A stretch of 7,440 nucleotides of DNA from SCQX01 sp035720945 (GCA_035720945.1 DASTNK010000162.1:1-7440), one strand, 5' to 3'; counted from the stretch's first letter, positions 1 through 6,713 are shown. Numbers and translations: made by a program. The notes: generated by a model from the sequence alone, not told the origin.

Positions 1-279
1 ATCGGCCAGCATATGACGGCCCGAACGCGCTTTGGGCCACCCCACGCGCGCGGTGGTGTGCAGCAACTGACGCTGAAGATTGCCCAGATCGACGATGTCA
101 TCGTCGGCGAGCACGATGTGGCCCACGCCCGAACCGGCCAGGTACGCCGCGACCGGGGAGCCCAATCCGCCCGCCCCCACCACCAGGACGCGCGCACCCA
201 GCAACCGCTCCTGCCCTTCTATGCCGATCTCGTCGAGCAGGATGTGCCGCGCATAGCGCAGCAGCTGGGTGTCATCCAC
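1..279 (-). CDS. MoeB/ThiF/HesA-family adenylyltransferase (E1-like), N-terminal part
   Basis: This is the N-terminal 93 codons; the gene continues past base 1. The family activates the C-terminal glycine of a small ubiquitin-like sulfur carrier (MoaD or ThiS) by adenylation, in molybdopterin or thiamine synthesis. Visible motifs are RYARHILLDEIG (residues 8-19), the glycine-rich nucleotide loop GAGGLGS (35-41), an acidic strand end at D59-D61, NLQRQ (67-71) and VGWPK (79-83). Set against E. coli MoeB as I recall it, R11, R70 and K83 correspond to R14, R73 and K86, so the ATP site looks intact as far as the window goes. The start is taken as GTG at 279-277, because the frame is closed upstream by a stop at about 292 and no ATG lies in frame. 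It begins one base after the ctpA stop with no clear Shine-Dalgarno, which suggests coupled translation. MoeB, ThiF and a generic HesA/MoeB/ThiF protein cannot be told apart here because the zinc cysteines and any C-terminal rhodanese domain lie outside the window. Confidence 0.9.
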   Translation of the reverse strand, partial: MDDTQLLRYARHILLDEIGIEGQERLLGARVLVVGAGGLGSPVAAYLAGSGVGHIVLADDDIVDLGNLQRQLLHTTARVGWPKARSGRHMLAD

Positions 280-280
280 G

Positions 281-1804
281 TCAGTGAACGCGGATCACAC
301 CGTTGGGCGTGACGCGGAAATGCTCGACGTGTGGCTTATCATTGTTCAGTAGCGTTTTTTTTTCCAGTGACTCGGTGGACTGGGACGTTGTCTTGTCACC
401 GGCCTTGGCCTTGGGCTTGGTTTTGCCTTTTGCCTCGGGCGCCAACACCAGCGATGGATCACGGCGCTTCACGGGCCGCCCATCAAGATAGTTGACGGCT
501 TCGTGCAACTGGTAGTCGTCGGTGCCACCGAACTCGAACATCTTGGGTTCGACCTTGGGCTTGTCGGACATGACGTCGCTGCGGTCTTCGGCGGTGGCCG
601 CCTTGTTGAGCAGATGGTGTTTGAGATCAACCTCGCGCGGCAGACGGAACAGGTTGCCCTGCGCGGTGTCATCTACCGTGATGTTGGGAACCACGCCCGT
701 GATCTGGATGGAGCGCCCACTGGGCGTGTAATAGCGCGCGGTCGTGAGCTTGATGCCGGTGTCTTCGCTGAGCGGCAACACGCTTTGCACCGACCCTTTG
801 CCGAAGCTGCGATTACCCATGACGGTGGCGCGCTTGTGATCCTGCAGCGCACCAGCCACGATCTCGGAGGCGGAGGCCGAGCCGATGTTGATCAGCACCA
901 CCATGGGCACGGTACGGGCCCATTTGATGTCACCGGACACCATGTTGCCGGAATCGTTGACATAACCGACAGGCTTGACAAAGTACTGGTGATTGGACGA
1001 CGGGATGCGGCCTTTGGTGGAAACCACCAGATCACCCGATTTCAGGAACGTGGAGGCGACGCCGATGGCGCTTTCGAGCAGGCCGCCCGGGTCGTTGCGC
1101 AAGTCCAGGATGATGGCGCGCGGCGCCTTGTTCTTGCTGAGCGCGTGCAATTGCTTGACCAGGTCGGTGGCGGTGCCATCCTGGAACTGGGCGATGCGCG
1201 CATAGGCGATATCACCGGGCAGCATCTTGCTGCGCACGCTGCGTATCTTGATGATGTCGCGAACGATCTTGAAGTCAAGTGGTTTGTCGTGCCCCTGGCG
1301 GCGGATGGTGAGCTCGATGGAGGTTTTAGGCTCGCCCCGCATGAGATTGACGGCTTCCGACAGCGTCATGCCCTTGGTGGGTTTGCCGTTGATGGCGGTG
1401 ATGATGTCGCCAGCCATGATTCCAGCCCGTGCGGCGGGGGTGTCTTCGATGGGGGCGATGACTTTGGGCATGCCGTCTTCACTGCCGATTTCTATGCCCA
1501 GGCCACCGAAGCCACCCTCGGTGATGGCCTGCATTTCCTTGTAGGCCTGCGGGTCCAGATAGGTGGAGTGGGGGTCGAGATCCAGGAACAGCCCCTTGAT
1601 GGCGTCGTCGATGAGCTGCTTGTCGGACATGGGCTCGACATAACTGCTCTTGATGGCGGCAAAGACGTTGGCGAACTGCTGGAGCTCTTTCAGTGGCAGC
1701 GGGCCGTCACGCTGCGCCGCGGCGGAAATACCCAGGCTGAGCAGCACACCTGCGACAGCCCCCAGAAAGACCAAGCCAAAACTGCCCAACCTGCGAGTGC
1801 TCAT
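281..1804 (-). CDS. ctpA: S41 carboxyl-terminal processing protease, CtpA type
   Basis: The product is a 507-residue periplasmic serine protease of family S41 (CtpA/Prc/Tsp). Residues 8-30 form a hydrophobic segment ending in SAAA-Q, which is either a signal peptide or an N-terminal anchor. A PDZ domain follows at about 97-185, with carboxylate-loop sequence GGLGIEIG (100-107). The catalytic core is at about 190-375: LDLRNDPGG (233-241), the nucleophile region GSASASEI with S311, and SFGKG with K336. The Ser-Lys spacing of 25 matches the known dyad of this family. From about 445 the tail is Lys-rich and probably disordered. I chose ATG 1804 because it begins directly at the signal segment and has GGGA about 8 bases upstream. 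An in-frame ATG at 1894 would overlap envC by 16 bases and bury the signal peptide, and one at 1858 has no ribosome site. The gene is 74 bases downstream of envC and one base before the ThiF-type gene. In Pseudomonas the homologous protease degrades peptidoglycan hydrolases, so a role in wall remodelling with EnvC is inferred. Confidence 0.93.
   Translation of the reverse strand: MSTRRLGSFGLVFLGAVAGVLLSLGISAAAQRDGPLPLKELQQFANVFAAIKSSYVEPMSDKQLIDDAIKGLFLDLDPHSTYLDPQAYKEMQAITEGGFGGLGIEIGSEDGMPKVIAPIEDTPAARAGIMAGDIITAINGKPTKGMTLSEAVNLMRGEPKTSIELTIRRQGHDKPLDFKIVRDIIKIRSVRSKMLPGDIAYARIAQFQDGTATDLVKQLHALSKNKAPRAIILDLRNDPGGLLESAIGVASTFLKSGDLVVSTKGRIPSSNHQYFVKPVGYVNDSGNMVSGDIKWARTVPMVVLINIGSASASEIVAGALQDHKRATVMGNRSFGKGSVQSVLPLSEDTGIKLTTARYYTPSGRSIQITGVVPNITVDDTAQGNLFRLPREVDLKHHLLNKAATAEDRSDVMSDKPKVEPKMFEFGGTDDYQLHEAVNYLDGRPVKRRDPSLVLAPEAKGKTKPKAKAGDKTTSQSTESLEKKTLLNNDKPHVEHFRVTPNGVIRVH
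355..363 (-). repeat. A9 homopolymer inside the 3' end of ctpA
   Basis: Nine T on the plus strand give nine A in the ctpA reading direction, encoding part of Leu-Glu-Lys-Lys-Thr at residues 480-484. It lies about 75 bases before the ctpA stop, in an otherwise GC-rich gene. Losing one A would bring a stop at 348-346, and gaining one A a stop at 341-339. Either would remove the last 20 or so residues without touching the catalytic core. Confidence 0.85.
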
Positions 1805-1878
1805 GCACGTTCCCGAAGAGGTTTCGATCCAGGGCGCCGCGCCAGCCGGCCGTCCCATTTTGAAAGATAGTACCGAAA

Positions 1879-3357
1879 TTAATGCTTCAACCAAAGTAGG
1901 GGATTGACCGGTGCCCCGTCGCGCCGAATTTCAAAGTATAGTCCGGACTCGACCTGACCACCGGTGGATCCGACGGTGGCAATGGTTTCGCCGGCCTGGA
2001 CAATGTCTCCCACTCGCTTGAGCAGGGTCTGGTTGTAGGCATAGATGCTCATGTAGCCGCCGCCGTGATCGACAATCATGATATTGCCGAAACCGCTAAG
2101 CCAGTTGGCATAAACCACGCGTCCGGCGGCGATCACATGCACCGGTGTGCCTTCGGGCGCGCGCAACACGATGCCACGCCACACGCCACCGCCGTCGGGC
2201 CGGCTCGCGCCAAACCGCCCCTGAACCTCGCCACGCACGGGATATGGCAACCCTCTCCCGAGACCGTGGAAACCGCCCCGGGGCGCGGTGCCTTCGGGCG
2301 CGCGTTCCGGGGCCCTCCGGACGCTTGAAGCCTCCCGCGCTGTCTCGGTTCGCGCAGACTGGGCCTGTTCCTGCGCCTTCCCGGCTTGCTCGATCTGGGC
2401 CCGCTGACGCACTGCCTGAGCCTGCTGGTTTGCTTTCTCGGCTTGCGCGGCTGCTTCCACCTGTCGCCTTGCCTGATCGGCTTGCGCCGCCTCGGCCCGC
2501 CGACGCGCTTGCTCGGCCTGCTCTCGTGCCAGCCGCGCGGCGCGCGCCTGGCGGGCGGCTTCGGCCTTGCGCGCCGCCTCGGCCTGGCGCTCGGCTTCGG
2601 CCCTGCGCGCGGCTTCAGCGGCCGCCGCGATGGCCTTGTCGAGATTCTGGATCAACCCACCCAGGTGCTTTTCGTCACGCGCCATGTGGTTGGCCTGGGC
2701 GCGCTGCGCCTTCAACTGAGCCTCGATCCGGCTCAGTACCTGTTGGCGTTGATTCTCACTGGTTTGCAGGTCGACCTTGCGCTGGCTGGTGTCTTTTCGC
2801 ACCTCGGCCAACCTGCGACCTTGCGCTTCGGACTGCCTGCGAAGGTCCGCCAGGTTCCCCAGGGCTTTCTGAATGCCGCGGACTGTCTCGGCGCGCGCGC
2901 GGGAAACATAGCCCAGGTAGCTCAGATCCCGTCCGATGGCTTGCGGGTCGTTCCCGGACAGCAATGCCGTCCACGGCGAGAGTCCATCAGCGTACTGCGC
3001 ACGCAATTGATCGGCGAGCTCGGCCCGACGACGGGCCAGCAGCGTCCGTTGCACACCCATTTCCGCGTCGAGAGACCGCTGTGTCCGCTCGATCGAGCGC
3101 GCCTGGTCCGCCAAGTCGGCCAGTTGTCGGTTGATGTCGGAAATGGCGGATTCGGACGCCCGCAGTTGATCCGCCGCACCGCGTTGCGCCGCCTGTTGAT
3201 GGTCGATGTCTTTCTGGATGGCCTGGATGCGCTCCCGCAGATCCTGGCGCTGACGCGTGGCAGCCGCCTTGCGGTCGGCCAGGGACGGCGACTCGGCGGC
3301 CTGCACGGCAACGACGCACCCCAACGACAACACGAAACCGGCCACCACTCCGCGCAT
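1879..3357 (-). CDS. envC: EnvC-like murein hydrolase activator (LytM/M23 domain)
   Basis: This 492-residue periplasmic protein activates division amidases (AmiA/AmiB type in E. coli) at the septum and does not cut peptidoglycan itself. A signal peptide covers residues 1-20 (cleavage near VQA-A). Two predicted coiled-coil stretches run from about 25 to 120 and from 150 to 240. An Ala/Arg/Glu/Gln-rich linker runs from about 241 to 345, and the LytM (M23) domain from about 370 to 490. The metal ligands of active M23 enzymes are missing: GVWRGIVL (391-398) stands where the first His and Asp should be, and GLYFEIRR (472-479) replaces the HxH motif. This is the pattern of EnvC, whose E. coli version also ends SLYFEIRR...NPxxWL. 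ATG 3357 has a strong AAAGGA five bases upstream and sits at the signal peptide. The gene is 26 bases after gpmA and 74 before ctpA. It is longer than E. coli EnvC (about 419 residues), mostly because of the linker. Confidence 0.92.
   Translation of the reverse strand: MRGVVAGFVLSLGCVVAVQAAESPSLADRKAAATRQRQDLRERIQAIQKDIDHQQAAQRGAADQLRASESAISDINRQLADLADQARSIERTQRSLDAEMGVQRTLLARRRAELADQLRAQYADGLSPWTALLSGNDPQAIGRDLSYLGYVSRARAETVRGIQKALGNLADLRRQSEAQGRRLAEVRKDTSQRKVDLQTSENQRQQVLSRIEAQLKAQRAQANHMARDEKHLGGLIQNLDKAIAAAAEAARRAEAERQAEAARKAEAARQARAARLAREQAEQARRRAEAAQADQARRQVEAAAQAEKANQQAQAVRQRAQIEQAGKAQEQAQSARTETAREASSVRRAPERAPEGTAPRGGFHGLGRGLPYPVRGEVQGRFGASRPDGGGVWRGIVLRAPEGTPVHVIAAGRVVYANWLSGFGNIMIVDHGGGYMSIYAYNQTLLKRVGDIVQAGETIATVGSTGGQVESGLYFEIRRDGAPVNPLLWLKH
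2323..2640 (-). repeat. low-complexity Ala/Arg/Glu/Gln linker coding repeat in envC
   Basis: On the coding strand this stretch encodes about 105 residues (241-345) made almost only of A, R, E, Q and K. It includes repeated short units such as AEAAR, AEAER and KAEAARQ. It resembles the long helical domain of TolA and probably forms an extended charged helix between the coiled coil and the LytM domain. The DNA is a run of related GC-rich triplets, which makes it prone to slippage and to antisense open frames. Confidence 0.75.
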
Positions 3358-3362
3358 AAATA

Positions 3363-3368
3363 TCCTTT
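3363..3368 (-). promoter_or_regulatory. Shine-Dalgarno site of envC
   Basis: AAAGGA on the minus strand, five bases before ATG 3357, fixes the envC start. It lies in the 26-base gap after gpmA, so no separate promoter is needed for envC. Confidence 0.75.
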
Positions 3369-3383
3369 CAGCCCTGTTTCGCG

Positions 3384-4136
3384 TCAGTCATGTTTAGCCT
3401 TCCCTTGCGCGGCGACGGCCGCCACAGCCGCCTCGATTTCGGCCGGATCCCCCAGATAGTAATGGCGGATCGGGCGCAGTTCATCGTTCAGTTCATACAC
3501 CAGCGGCTGGCCCGTGGGAACGTTCACATGCACGATGTCGTCGTCCGACACACCATCAAGGTGCTTGATGAGCGCGCGCAGGCTGTTTCCATGCGCGGCC
3601 ACCAGCACACGGCGCCCGGCCCGTAACGCCGGGGCGATGGAGTCGTTCCAGAACGGCACCACGCGCGCCACGGTGTCCTGGAGGCATTCCGTCGCGGGCA
3701 GCTTCTCGACCGCGATCTTGGCGTAACGCCGGTCGAAACGCGGGTGGCGCGGATCGTCGACGTCGAGGGGCTCGGGGGCTATGGCGTAAGCTCGGCGCCA
3801 GATCAACACTTGTTCGTCACCGAACTTCGCAGCGGTCTCAGCCTTGTTCAAGCCTTGCAACGCGCCATAATGGCGTTCGTTCAGGCGCCAGCTCAGGCCG
3901 ATGGGGGTATACATGGCGTCCAGCGTATCGAGCGTGATCCACAAGGTGCGGATGGCGCGCGTCAGCACGGAAGAATACGCCAGATCGAACTCGAAACCGT
4001 GCTCCCGGAGCAGCTTTCCCGCATTCACCGCCTGTTGCCGGCCTGTTTCCGTCAGGTCGACGTCGGTCCACCCCGTGAACCGGTTCTCCAGGTTCCACTG
4101 GCTTTCGCCATGGCGCATCAGCACTAGTTTATGCAT
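3384..4136 (-). CDS. gpmA: 2,3-bisphosphoglycerate-dependent phosphoglycerate mutase
   Basis: The 250-residue cytosolic glycolytic enzyme interconverts 3-phosphoglycerate and 2-phosphoglycerate through a phosphohistidine. Histidine phosphatase superfamily signatures are plain: [10 protein letters not shown] (6-15) with catalytic H9, [12 protein letters not shown] (18-29), TRAIRT with R60, [11 protein letters not shown] (85-95) with acid/base E87, and AAHGNSLRA (180-188) with the second His, H182. The length equals the usual 247-250 for dPGM. The C-terminus ends in an Ala-rich tail. ATG 4136 starts right at the conserved first strand. The upstream sequence is AT-rich with only a weak GGGTAA, so the ribosome site is poor. 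The gene heads a minus-strand unit with envC, ctpA and the ThiF-type gene, and it diverges from the rhodanese gene. The E. coli gene in this genomic position is the unrelated cofactor-independent gpmM. Confidence 0.97.
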   Translation of the reverse strand: MHKLVLMRHGESQWNLENRFTGWTDVDLTETGRQQAVNAGKLLREHGFEFDLAYSSVLTRAIRTLWITLDTLDAMYTPIGLSWRLNERHYGALQGLNKAETAAKFGDEQVLIWRRAYAIAPEPLDVDDPRHPRFDRRYAKIAVEKLPATECLQDTVARVVPFWNDSIAPALRAGRRVLVAAHGNSLRALIKHLDGVSDDDIVHVNVPTGQPLVYELNDELRPIRHYYLGDPAEIEAAVAAVAAQGKAKHD

Positions 4137-4173
4137 AATAGATAGTTACCCAAAAATATGTCTTCTGGCTCAT

Positions 4174-4181
4174 TTTATAAT
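4174..4181. promoter_or_regulatory. overlapping -10-like boxes facing both ways
   Basis: On the plus strand 4176-4181 is TATAAT, the sigma-70 -10 consensus. On the minus strand 4179-4174 reads TATAAA, five of six matches. The minus-strand box would start RNA near 4167, about 30 bases before the gpmA ATG, a sensible leader length. The plus-strand box would give a leader of about 150 bases before the rhodanese start. I find no good -35 hexamer at 16-18 bases for either, so this is a proposal from the -10 alone. Confidence 0.35.
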
Positions 4182-4257
4182 CGGCGGCGGCGGAAATCCG
4201 GCTGACCCGGCAATTGGCGCTATCGGCACCATCGGGGAAGCCGTCAGTGGCCCGCCA

Positions 4258-4297
4258 GCGCCCGCCACCCACACCCGTCTGCGTGGATGGCGGGCGC
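4258..4297. repeat. 15-bp imperfect inverted repeat (hairpin)
   Basis: The arms 4258-4272 (GCGCCCGCCACCCAC) and 4283-4297 (GTGGATGGCGGGCGC) are complementary at 14 of 15 positions around a 10-base loop. The odd pair is 4268/4287. It is C-A in plus-strand RNA but G-U in minus-strand RNA, so the stem would be unbroken only in the minus orientation. No T-run follows on either side, so it is not a classical terminator. It ends 40 bases before the rhodanese GTG and could be an operator, a leader hairpin or a dispersed repeat. Confidence 0.6.
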
Positions 4298-4337
4298 CGC
4301 CGGAAGCCCTCTCCCAACAGCCAGTTCTGGATACATC

Positions 4338-4754
4338 GTGGATTTTATTCTTAGTCAAAACAATCTTTACATCATCATCATCGCCTTGATTTCGGGTGCG
4401 ATGCTGCTCTGGCCGACCATCTCCAAGGGGCGCGGGGGCGCGTCGTCGGTACAGGTTCCAGAGGCCATACAGCTAGCCAACCAGAAGAACGCCATCTTCA
4501 TCGATGTGCGCAAACCCGAGGAATTCAAGACCGGCAGCATTCCGCAGGCCCGCAATCTGCCACGCACCGAACTTGAGGCTAAACTGGACTCCCTACCCAA
4601 AAACAAGCCCATTATCGTGGTTTGCGATCAGGGCCGCGAATCGGCGCAAGTCGCCGCGCTGCTGCGCAAGAAAGGTTTCGCCGACGCGGTCAGCCTGGCG
4701 GGTGGCCTGCGCAGTTGGACCAAGGACGGCCTGCCGTTGTCCAAAAAAGCCTGA
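4338..4754 (+). CDS. membrane-anchored single-domain rhodanese (YibN-like)
   Basis: The 138-residue protein has one N-terminal membrane helix (about residues 9-26, LYIIIIALISGAMLLWP) followed by a cytosolic rhodanese domain (about 37-138). Motifs are FIDVRKPEEF (54-63), the catalytic loop CDQGRES with C96, and the C-terminal signature LAGGLRSW (120-127). Rhodaneses carry sulfane sulfur as a cysteine persulfide; the physiological acceptor of this subgroup is not settled. I take the start as GTG 4338, giving the N-terminus MDFILSQNNL, which begins directly at the membrane segment. An in-frame ATG at 4287 would add 17 residues but lies inside the right arm of the hairpin. The ribosome site before GTG is weak (CTGGA). 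The gene leads the plus-strand unit, 34 bases before grxC, the same order as yibN-grxC-secB-gpsA in E. coli. Confidence 0.88.
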   Translation: MDFILSQNNLYIIIIALISGAMLLWPTISKGRGGASSVQVPEAIQLANQKNAIFIDVRKPEEFKTGSIPQARNLPRTELEAKLDSLPKNKPIIVVCDQGRESAQVAALLRKKGFADAVSLAGGLRSWTKDGLPLSKKA

Positions 4755-4788
4755 TGCGCCGATCTTTCGTGCCAAAACCGAGGAACCC

Positions 4789-5046
4789 ATGGCAAACGTA
4801 ACCATGTACTGCACGGGTGTGTGCCCGTATTGCATTCGCGCGGAGATGCTGCTCAAACAGCGCGGCGTCACCAATATTGAAAAAATCCGCATCGACCTCG
4901 AGCCGGCGCAGCGTGCCACCATGATGGAACGCACAGGCCGGCGCACCGTTCCGCAAATCTACATCGACGGCCGGCACATCGGTGGGTTCGATGATCTGTC
5001 CGCGCTCGATCGCGCCCAGGGCCTTGCGCCCTTGCTTGCCGCCTGA
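4789..5046 (+). CDS. grxC: glutaredoxin 3
   Basis: The 85-residue cytosolic dithiol glutaredoxin reduces disulfides and glutathione mixed disulfides using glutathione. The redox motif is CPYC (C12, C15), followed by the cis-proline motif TVPQIYIDG (53-61) and the glutathione-binding GGFDDL (65-70). Length and motifs fit the GrxC class exactly. An additional cysteine, C8, sits just ahead of the active site (MYCTGVCPYC). The start ATG 4789 has GAGGA four bases upstream. The same frame is open back to 4504, but that is overlap with the rhodanese gene and carries no domain. Neighbours are the rhodanese gene 34 bases before and secB 33 bases after. Confidence 0.96.
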   Translation: MANVTMYCTGVCPYCIRAEMLLKQRGVTNIEKIRIDLEPAQRATMMERTGRRTVPQIYIDGRHIGGFDDLSALDRAQGLAPLLAA

Positions 5047-5079
5047 CGCGGCTTCTCTTTCATCCTCTCAGGAAATCAC

Positions 5080-5601
5080 ATGGCCGACCAAGACCAAAAC
5101 TCCCAGAACAGCGCGCAAGAGGGCCAGGAACCCAGCTTCGGCCTGCAGCGCACCTACGTCAAGGATCTCTCCCTCGAGATGCCGAACGCCCCCCAGATTT
5201 TCCTGGAACAGGAAGGTCCCAACGTCGAGGTCTCCATCAACGTTGGCGGGCAGCGCCTGGCCGACACGGTCTTCGAATGCACGGTCACCGGCACCATCAC
5301 CACGCGCATCAATGACAAGGTCCTGTATCTGGTCGAAGCGACGCAAGCCGGCATCTTCGAGGCGGCGAACATCCCGGAGGAACAGCTCGATCCACTGCTT
5401 GGCATCGTATGCCCCACCATGCTCTACCCCTATCTGCGCGCCAACATCGCCGACGCCATCAACCGCACCTCGCTGCCGCCCGTCCATTTGGCCGAAGTGA
5501 ACTTCCAGAACCTGTACGAGCAGCGTCTGGAACAACTGGCCAAGGAAGGGCAGAAGGAAGATTCCGGCATCGTGCTGCCGCCGGGCGTGACCCGTCAATA
5601 A
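5080..5601 (+). CDS. secB: protein-export chaperone SecB
   Basis: The 173-residue cytosolic chaperone forms tetramers that hold preproteins unfolded and hand them to SecA. Family features are [19 protein letters not shown] (20-38), with the typical start of the first strand, the VEVSINVGG strand (49-57), the [10 protein letters not shown] segment (84-93), and the conserved [13 protein letters not shown] (108-120) leading into the main helix. The C-terminal tail 150-173 is charged and ends in VLPPGVTRQ. The length is slightly above E. coli SecB (155) because of an acidic, Gln-rich N-terminal stretch (2-18). ATG 5080 has AGGA six bases upstream. It lies between grxC and gpsA (16 bases to gpsA), and co-transcription is likely. 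Confidence 0.97.
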   Translation: MADQDQNSQNSAQEGQEPSFGLQRTYVKDLSLEMPNAPQIFLEQEGPNVEVSINVGGQRLADTVFECTVTGTITTRINDKVLYLVEATQAGIFEAANIPEEQLDPLLGIVCPTMLYPYLRANIADAINRTSLPPVHLAEVNFQNLYEQRLEQLAKEGQKEDSGIVLPPGVTRQ

Positions 5602-5617
5602 CAAGGCACTCCCAGCG

Positions 5618-6676
5618 ATGAACGCCCGCACCGTCCCGCGCCCGCGCGTTTCGGTGCTGGGCGCCGGAAGCTGGGGCACAGCGCTGGCCGCGCTGGCATG
5701 CGGCCACAACGACACCCTGCTATGGGCGCGCGACACAGAGCTCGCCCGCGCCATCAACGCCACACACGCCAACCAACGTTACCTCGCCGACATCGCCCTG
5801 CCCAAGGCGTTGCGCTGCACGGGTCTATTCGACGAGGCCGTCGACCACGTCCTCGGGGCGGACGACGGCCAAGGCCTCATCATCCTGGGTGTGCCGGTTG
5901 CGGGCCTGTCGGATACCTGCCATCAACTGGCTCGAACGCTGACGGCCCGAAAACCCCGCGACATCACCGTCATCTGGACCTGCAAAGGCTTCGAGCCGGA
6001 AACGGGCCGCCTGCCGCACCAGATCGCGAACGCGGCGCTGCCAGGCGGCACACTGCGCACAGGCGTATTGTCCGGTCCGTCGTTCGCTCGCGAGGTGGCA
6101 CAAGGCCTGCCCGTGGCCTTGACGATCGCCAGCACCGAGGCCGCGGTGACACGCCTCGCCACGTCCGCCCTGCACGGCCAGACCGCGCGCATCTACGCCA
6201 GCGCCGACGTCATTGGTGTCGAGGTTGGCGGTGCCCTCAAGAACATCATGGCCATTGCCTGCGGCATCGCCGACGGACTGGGCCTGGGCACCAATGCCCG
6301 GGCGGCCCTGATCACCCGCGGCCTGGCCGAGATGCAACGCCTGGGTGTCGCGCTGGGTGGCCAGGCGGAAACCTTCATGGGCCTGACCGGCCTGGGTGAT
6401 CTGGTCCTGACGGCTACCGGCCCGCTATCGCGGAATCGTCAAGCCGGGCTGGCCATCGGGCAGGGCCAGGATCCGCGCCAGGTATTGGCCAGCGGCACCA
6501 CCATCGAGGGGGCGCGCTGCGCGGGCGCCGCGTTGGCGCTGGGACGCGCGCATCATATTGATCTCCCCATCACCCATGCGGTCTGCCGCGTGCTGTTCGA
6601 CGGCATGGCGCCCCATCAGGCGGTCGTGGGGCTGCTGGCGCGCCAGGCACGCACCGAAGCCGCCTCACCACCTTGA
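5618..6676 (+). CDS. gpsA: NAD(P)+-dependent glycerol-3-phosphate dehydrogenase
   Basis: The 352-residue cytosolic enzyme reduces dihydroxyacetone phosphate to sn-glycerol 3-phosphate, the backbone for phospholipids. The Rossmann loop is [12 protein letters not shown] (13-24). Further signatures are [11 protein letters not shown] (120-130) with K123, [10 protein letters not shown] (151-160), the catalytic helix [13 protein letters not shown] (204-216) with K208, [14 protein letters not shown] (226-239), GLGDLVLT (258-265) with D261, and SRNR (271-274). All usual key residues are present. It is about 13 residues longer than the E. coli enzyme, split between a short basic N-terminus (to residue 10) and an Ala-rich end. 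Ribosome binding may use AAGG at 5603-5606, which is rather far from ATG 5618, so coupling to secB 16 bases upstream may help. No terminator hairpin is seen in the 37 bases before the next gene. Confidence 0.96.
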   Translation: MNARTVPRPRVSVLGAGSWGTALAALACGHNDTLLWARDTELARAINATHANQRYLADIALPKALRCTGLFDEAVDHVLGADDGQGLIILGVPVAGLSDTCHQLARTLTARKPRDITVIWTCKGFEPETGRLPHQIANAALPGGTLRTGVLSGPSFAREVAQGLPVALTIASTEAAVTRLATSALHGQTARIYASADVIGVEVGGALKNIMAIACGIADGLGLGTNARAALITRGLAEMQRLGVALGGQAETFMGLTGLGDLVLTATGPLSRNRQAGLAIGQGQDPRQVLASGTTIEGARCAGAALALGRAHHIDLPITHAVCRVLFDGMAPHQAVVGLLARQARTEAASPP

Positions 6677-6713
6677 CACGCTCTTCCATTTTCCCTTTTG
6701 CCAAGGATCGCTC

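Larger units (their letters stand above)
4137..4337. other. divergent intergenic region between gpmA and the rhodanese gene
   Basis: This 201-base non-coding stretch must carry the promoters for both units. The gpmA-proximal part (4137-4181) is AT-rich, in contrast to the GC-rich remainder. It holds overlapping -10-like boxes at 4174-4181 and an inverted repeat at 4258-4297. Open frames crossing it (for example 4129-4317 and 4170-4358 on the minus strand) have no recognisable product and look like chance. I recognise no riboswitch or named operator. Confidence 0.7.

Noticed and set aside
503..1870. 455-codon open frame on the plus strand, antisense to ctpA
   Set aside because: It mirrors a gene with a full signal peptide, PDZ domain and Ser-Lys dyad. 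Its own translation is Gly/Asp/Val-rich with no domain, the usual shadow in high-GC DNA.
1805..1894. Longer ctpA start at ATG 1894 or ATG 1858
   Set aside because: Either would put 18-30 residues before a clear signal sequence. The first overlaps envC by 16 bases and the second has no ribosome site; ATG 1804 is the natural start.
2145..3459. Two long plus-strand open frames (2145-3134 and 2386-3459) antisense to envC
   Set aside because: They arise from the low-complexity GC-rich linker and coiled coil of envC, and their translations are Pro/Arg- or Leu/Gly-rich without motifs.
4129..4173. 14-residue leader peptide ([14 protein letters not shown]) overlapping the gpmA start
   Set aside because: It has no ribosome site, its ATG would lie upstream of the proposed gpmA transcription start, and there is no attenuator-like structure after it.
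4258..4297. Inverted repeat as a rho-independent terminator
   Set aside because: No T-run follows the stem on either strand and it sits between divergent, not convergent, genes.
4287..4337. ATG 4287 as start of the rhodanese gene
   Set aside because: It lies within the hairpin arm and adds a Gly/Ala/Pro-rich 17-residue stretch before the membrane helix. GTG 4338 gives the expected YibN-like N-terminus.
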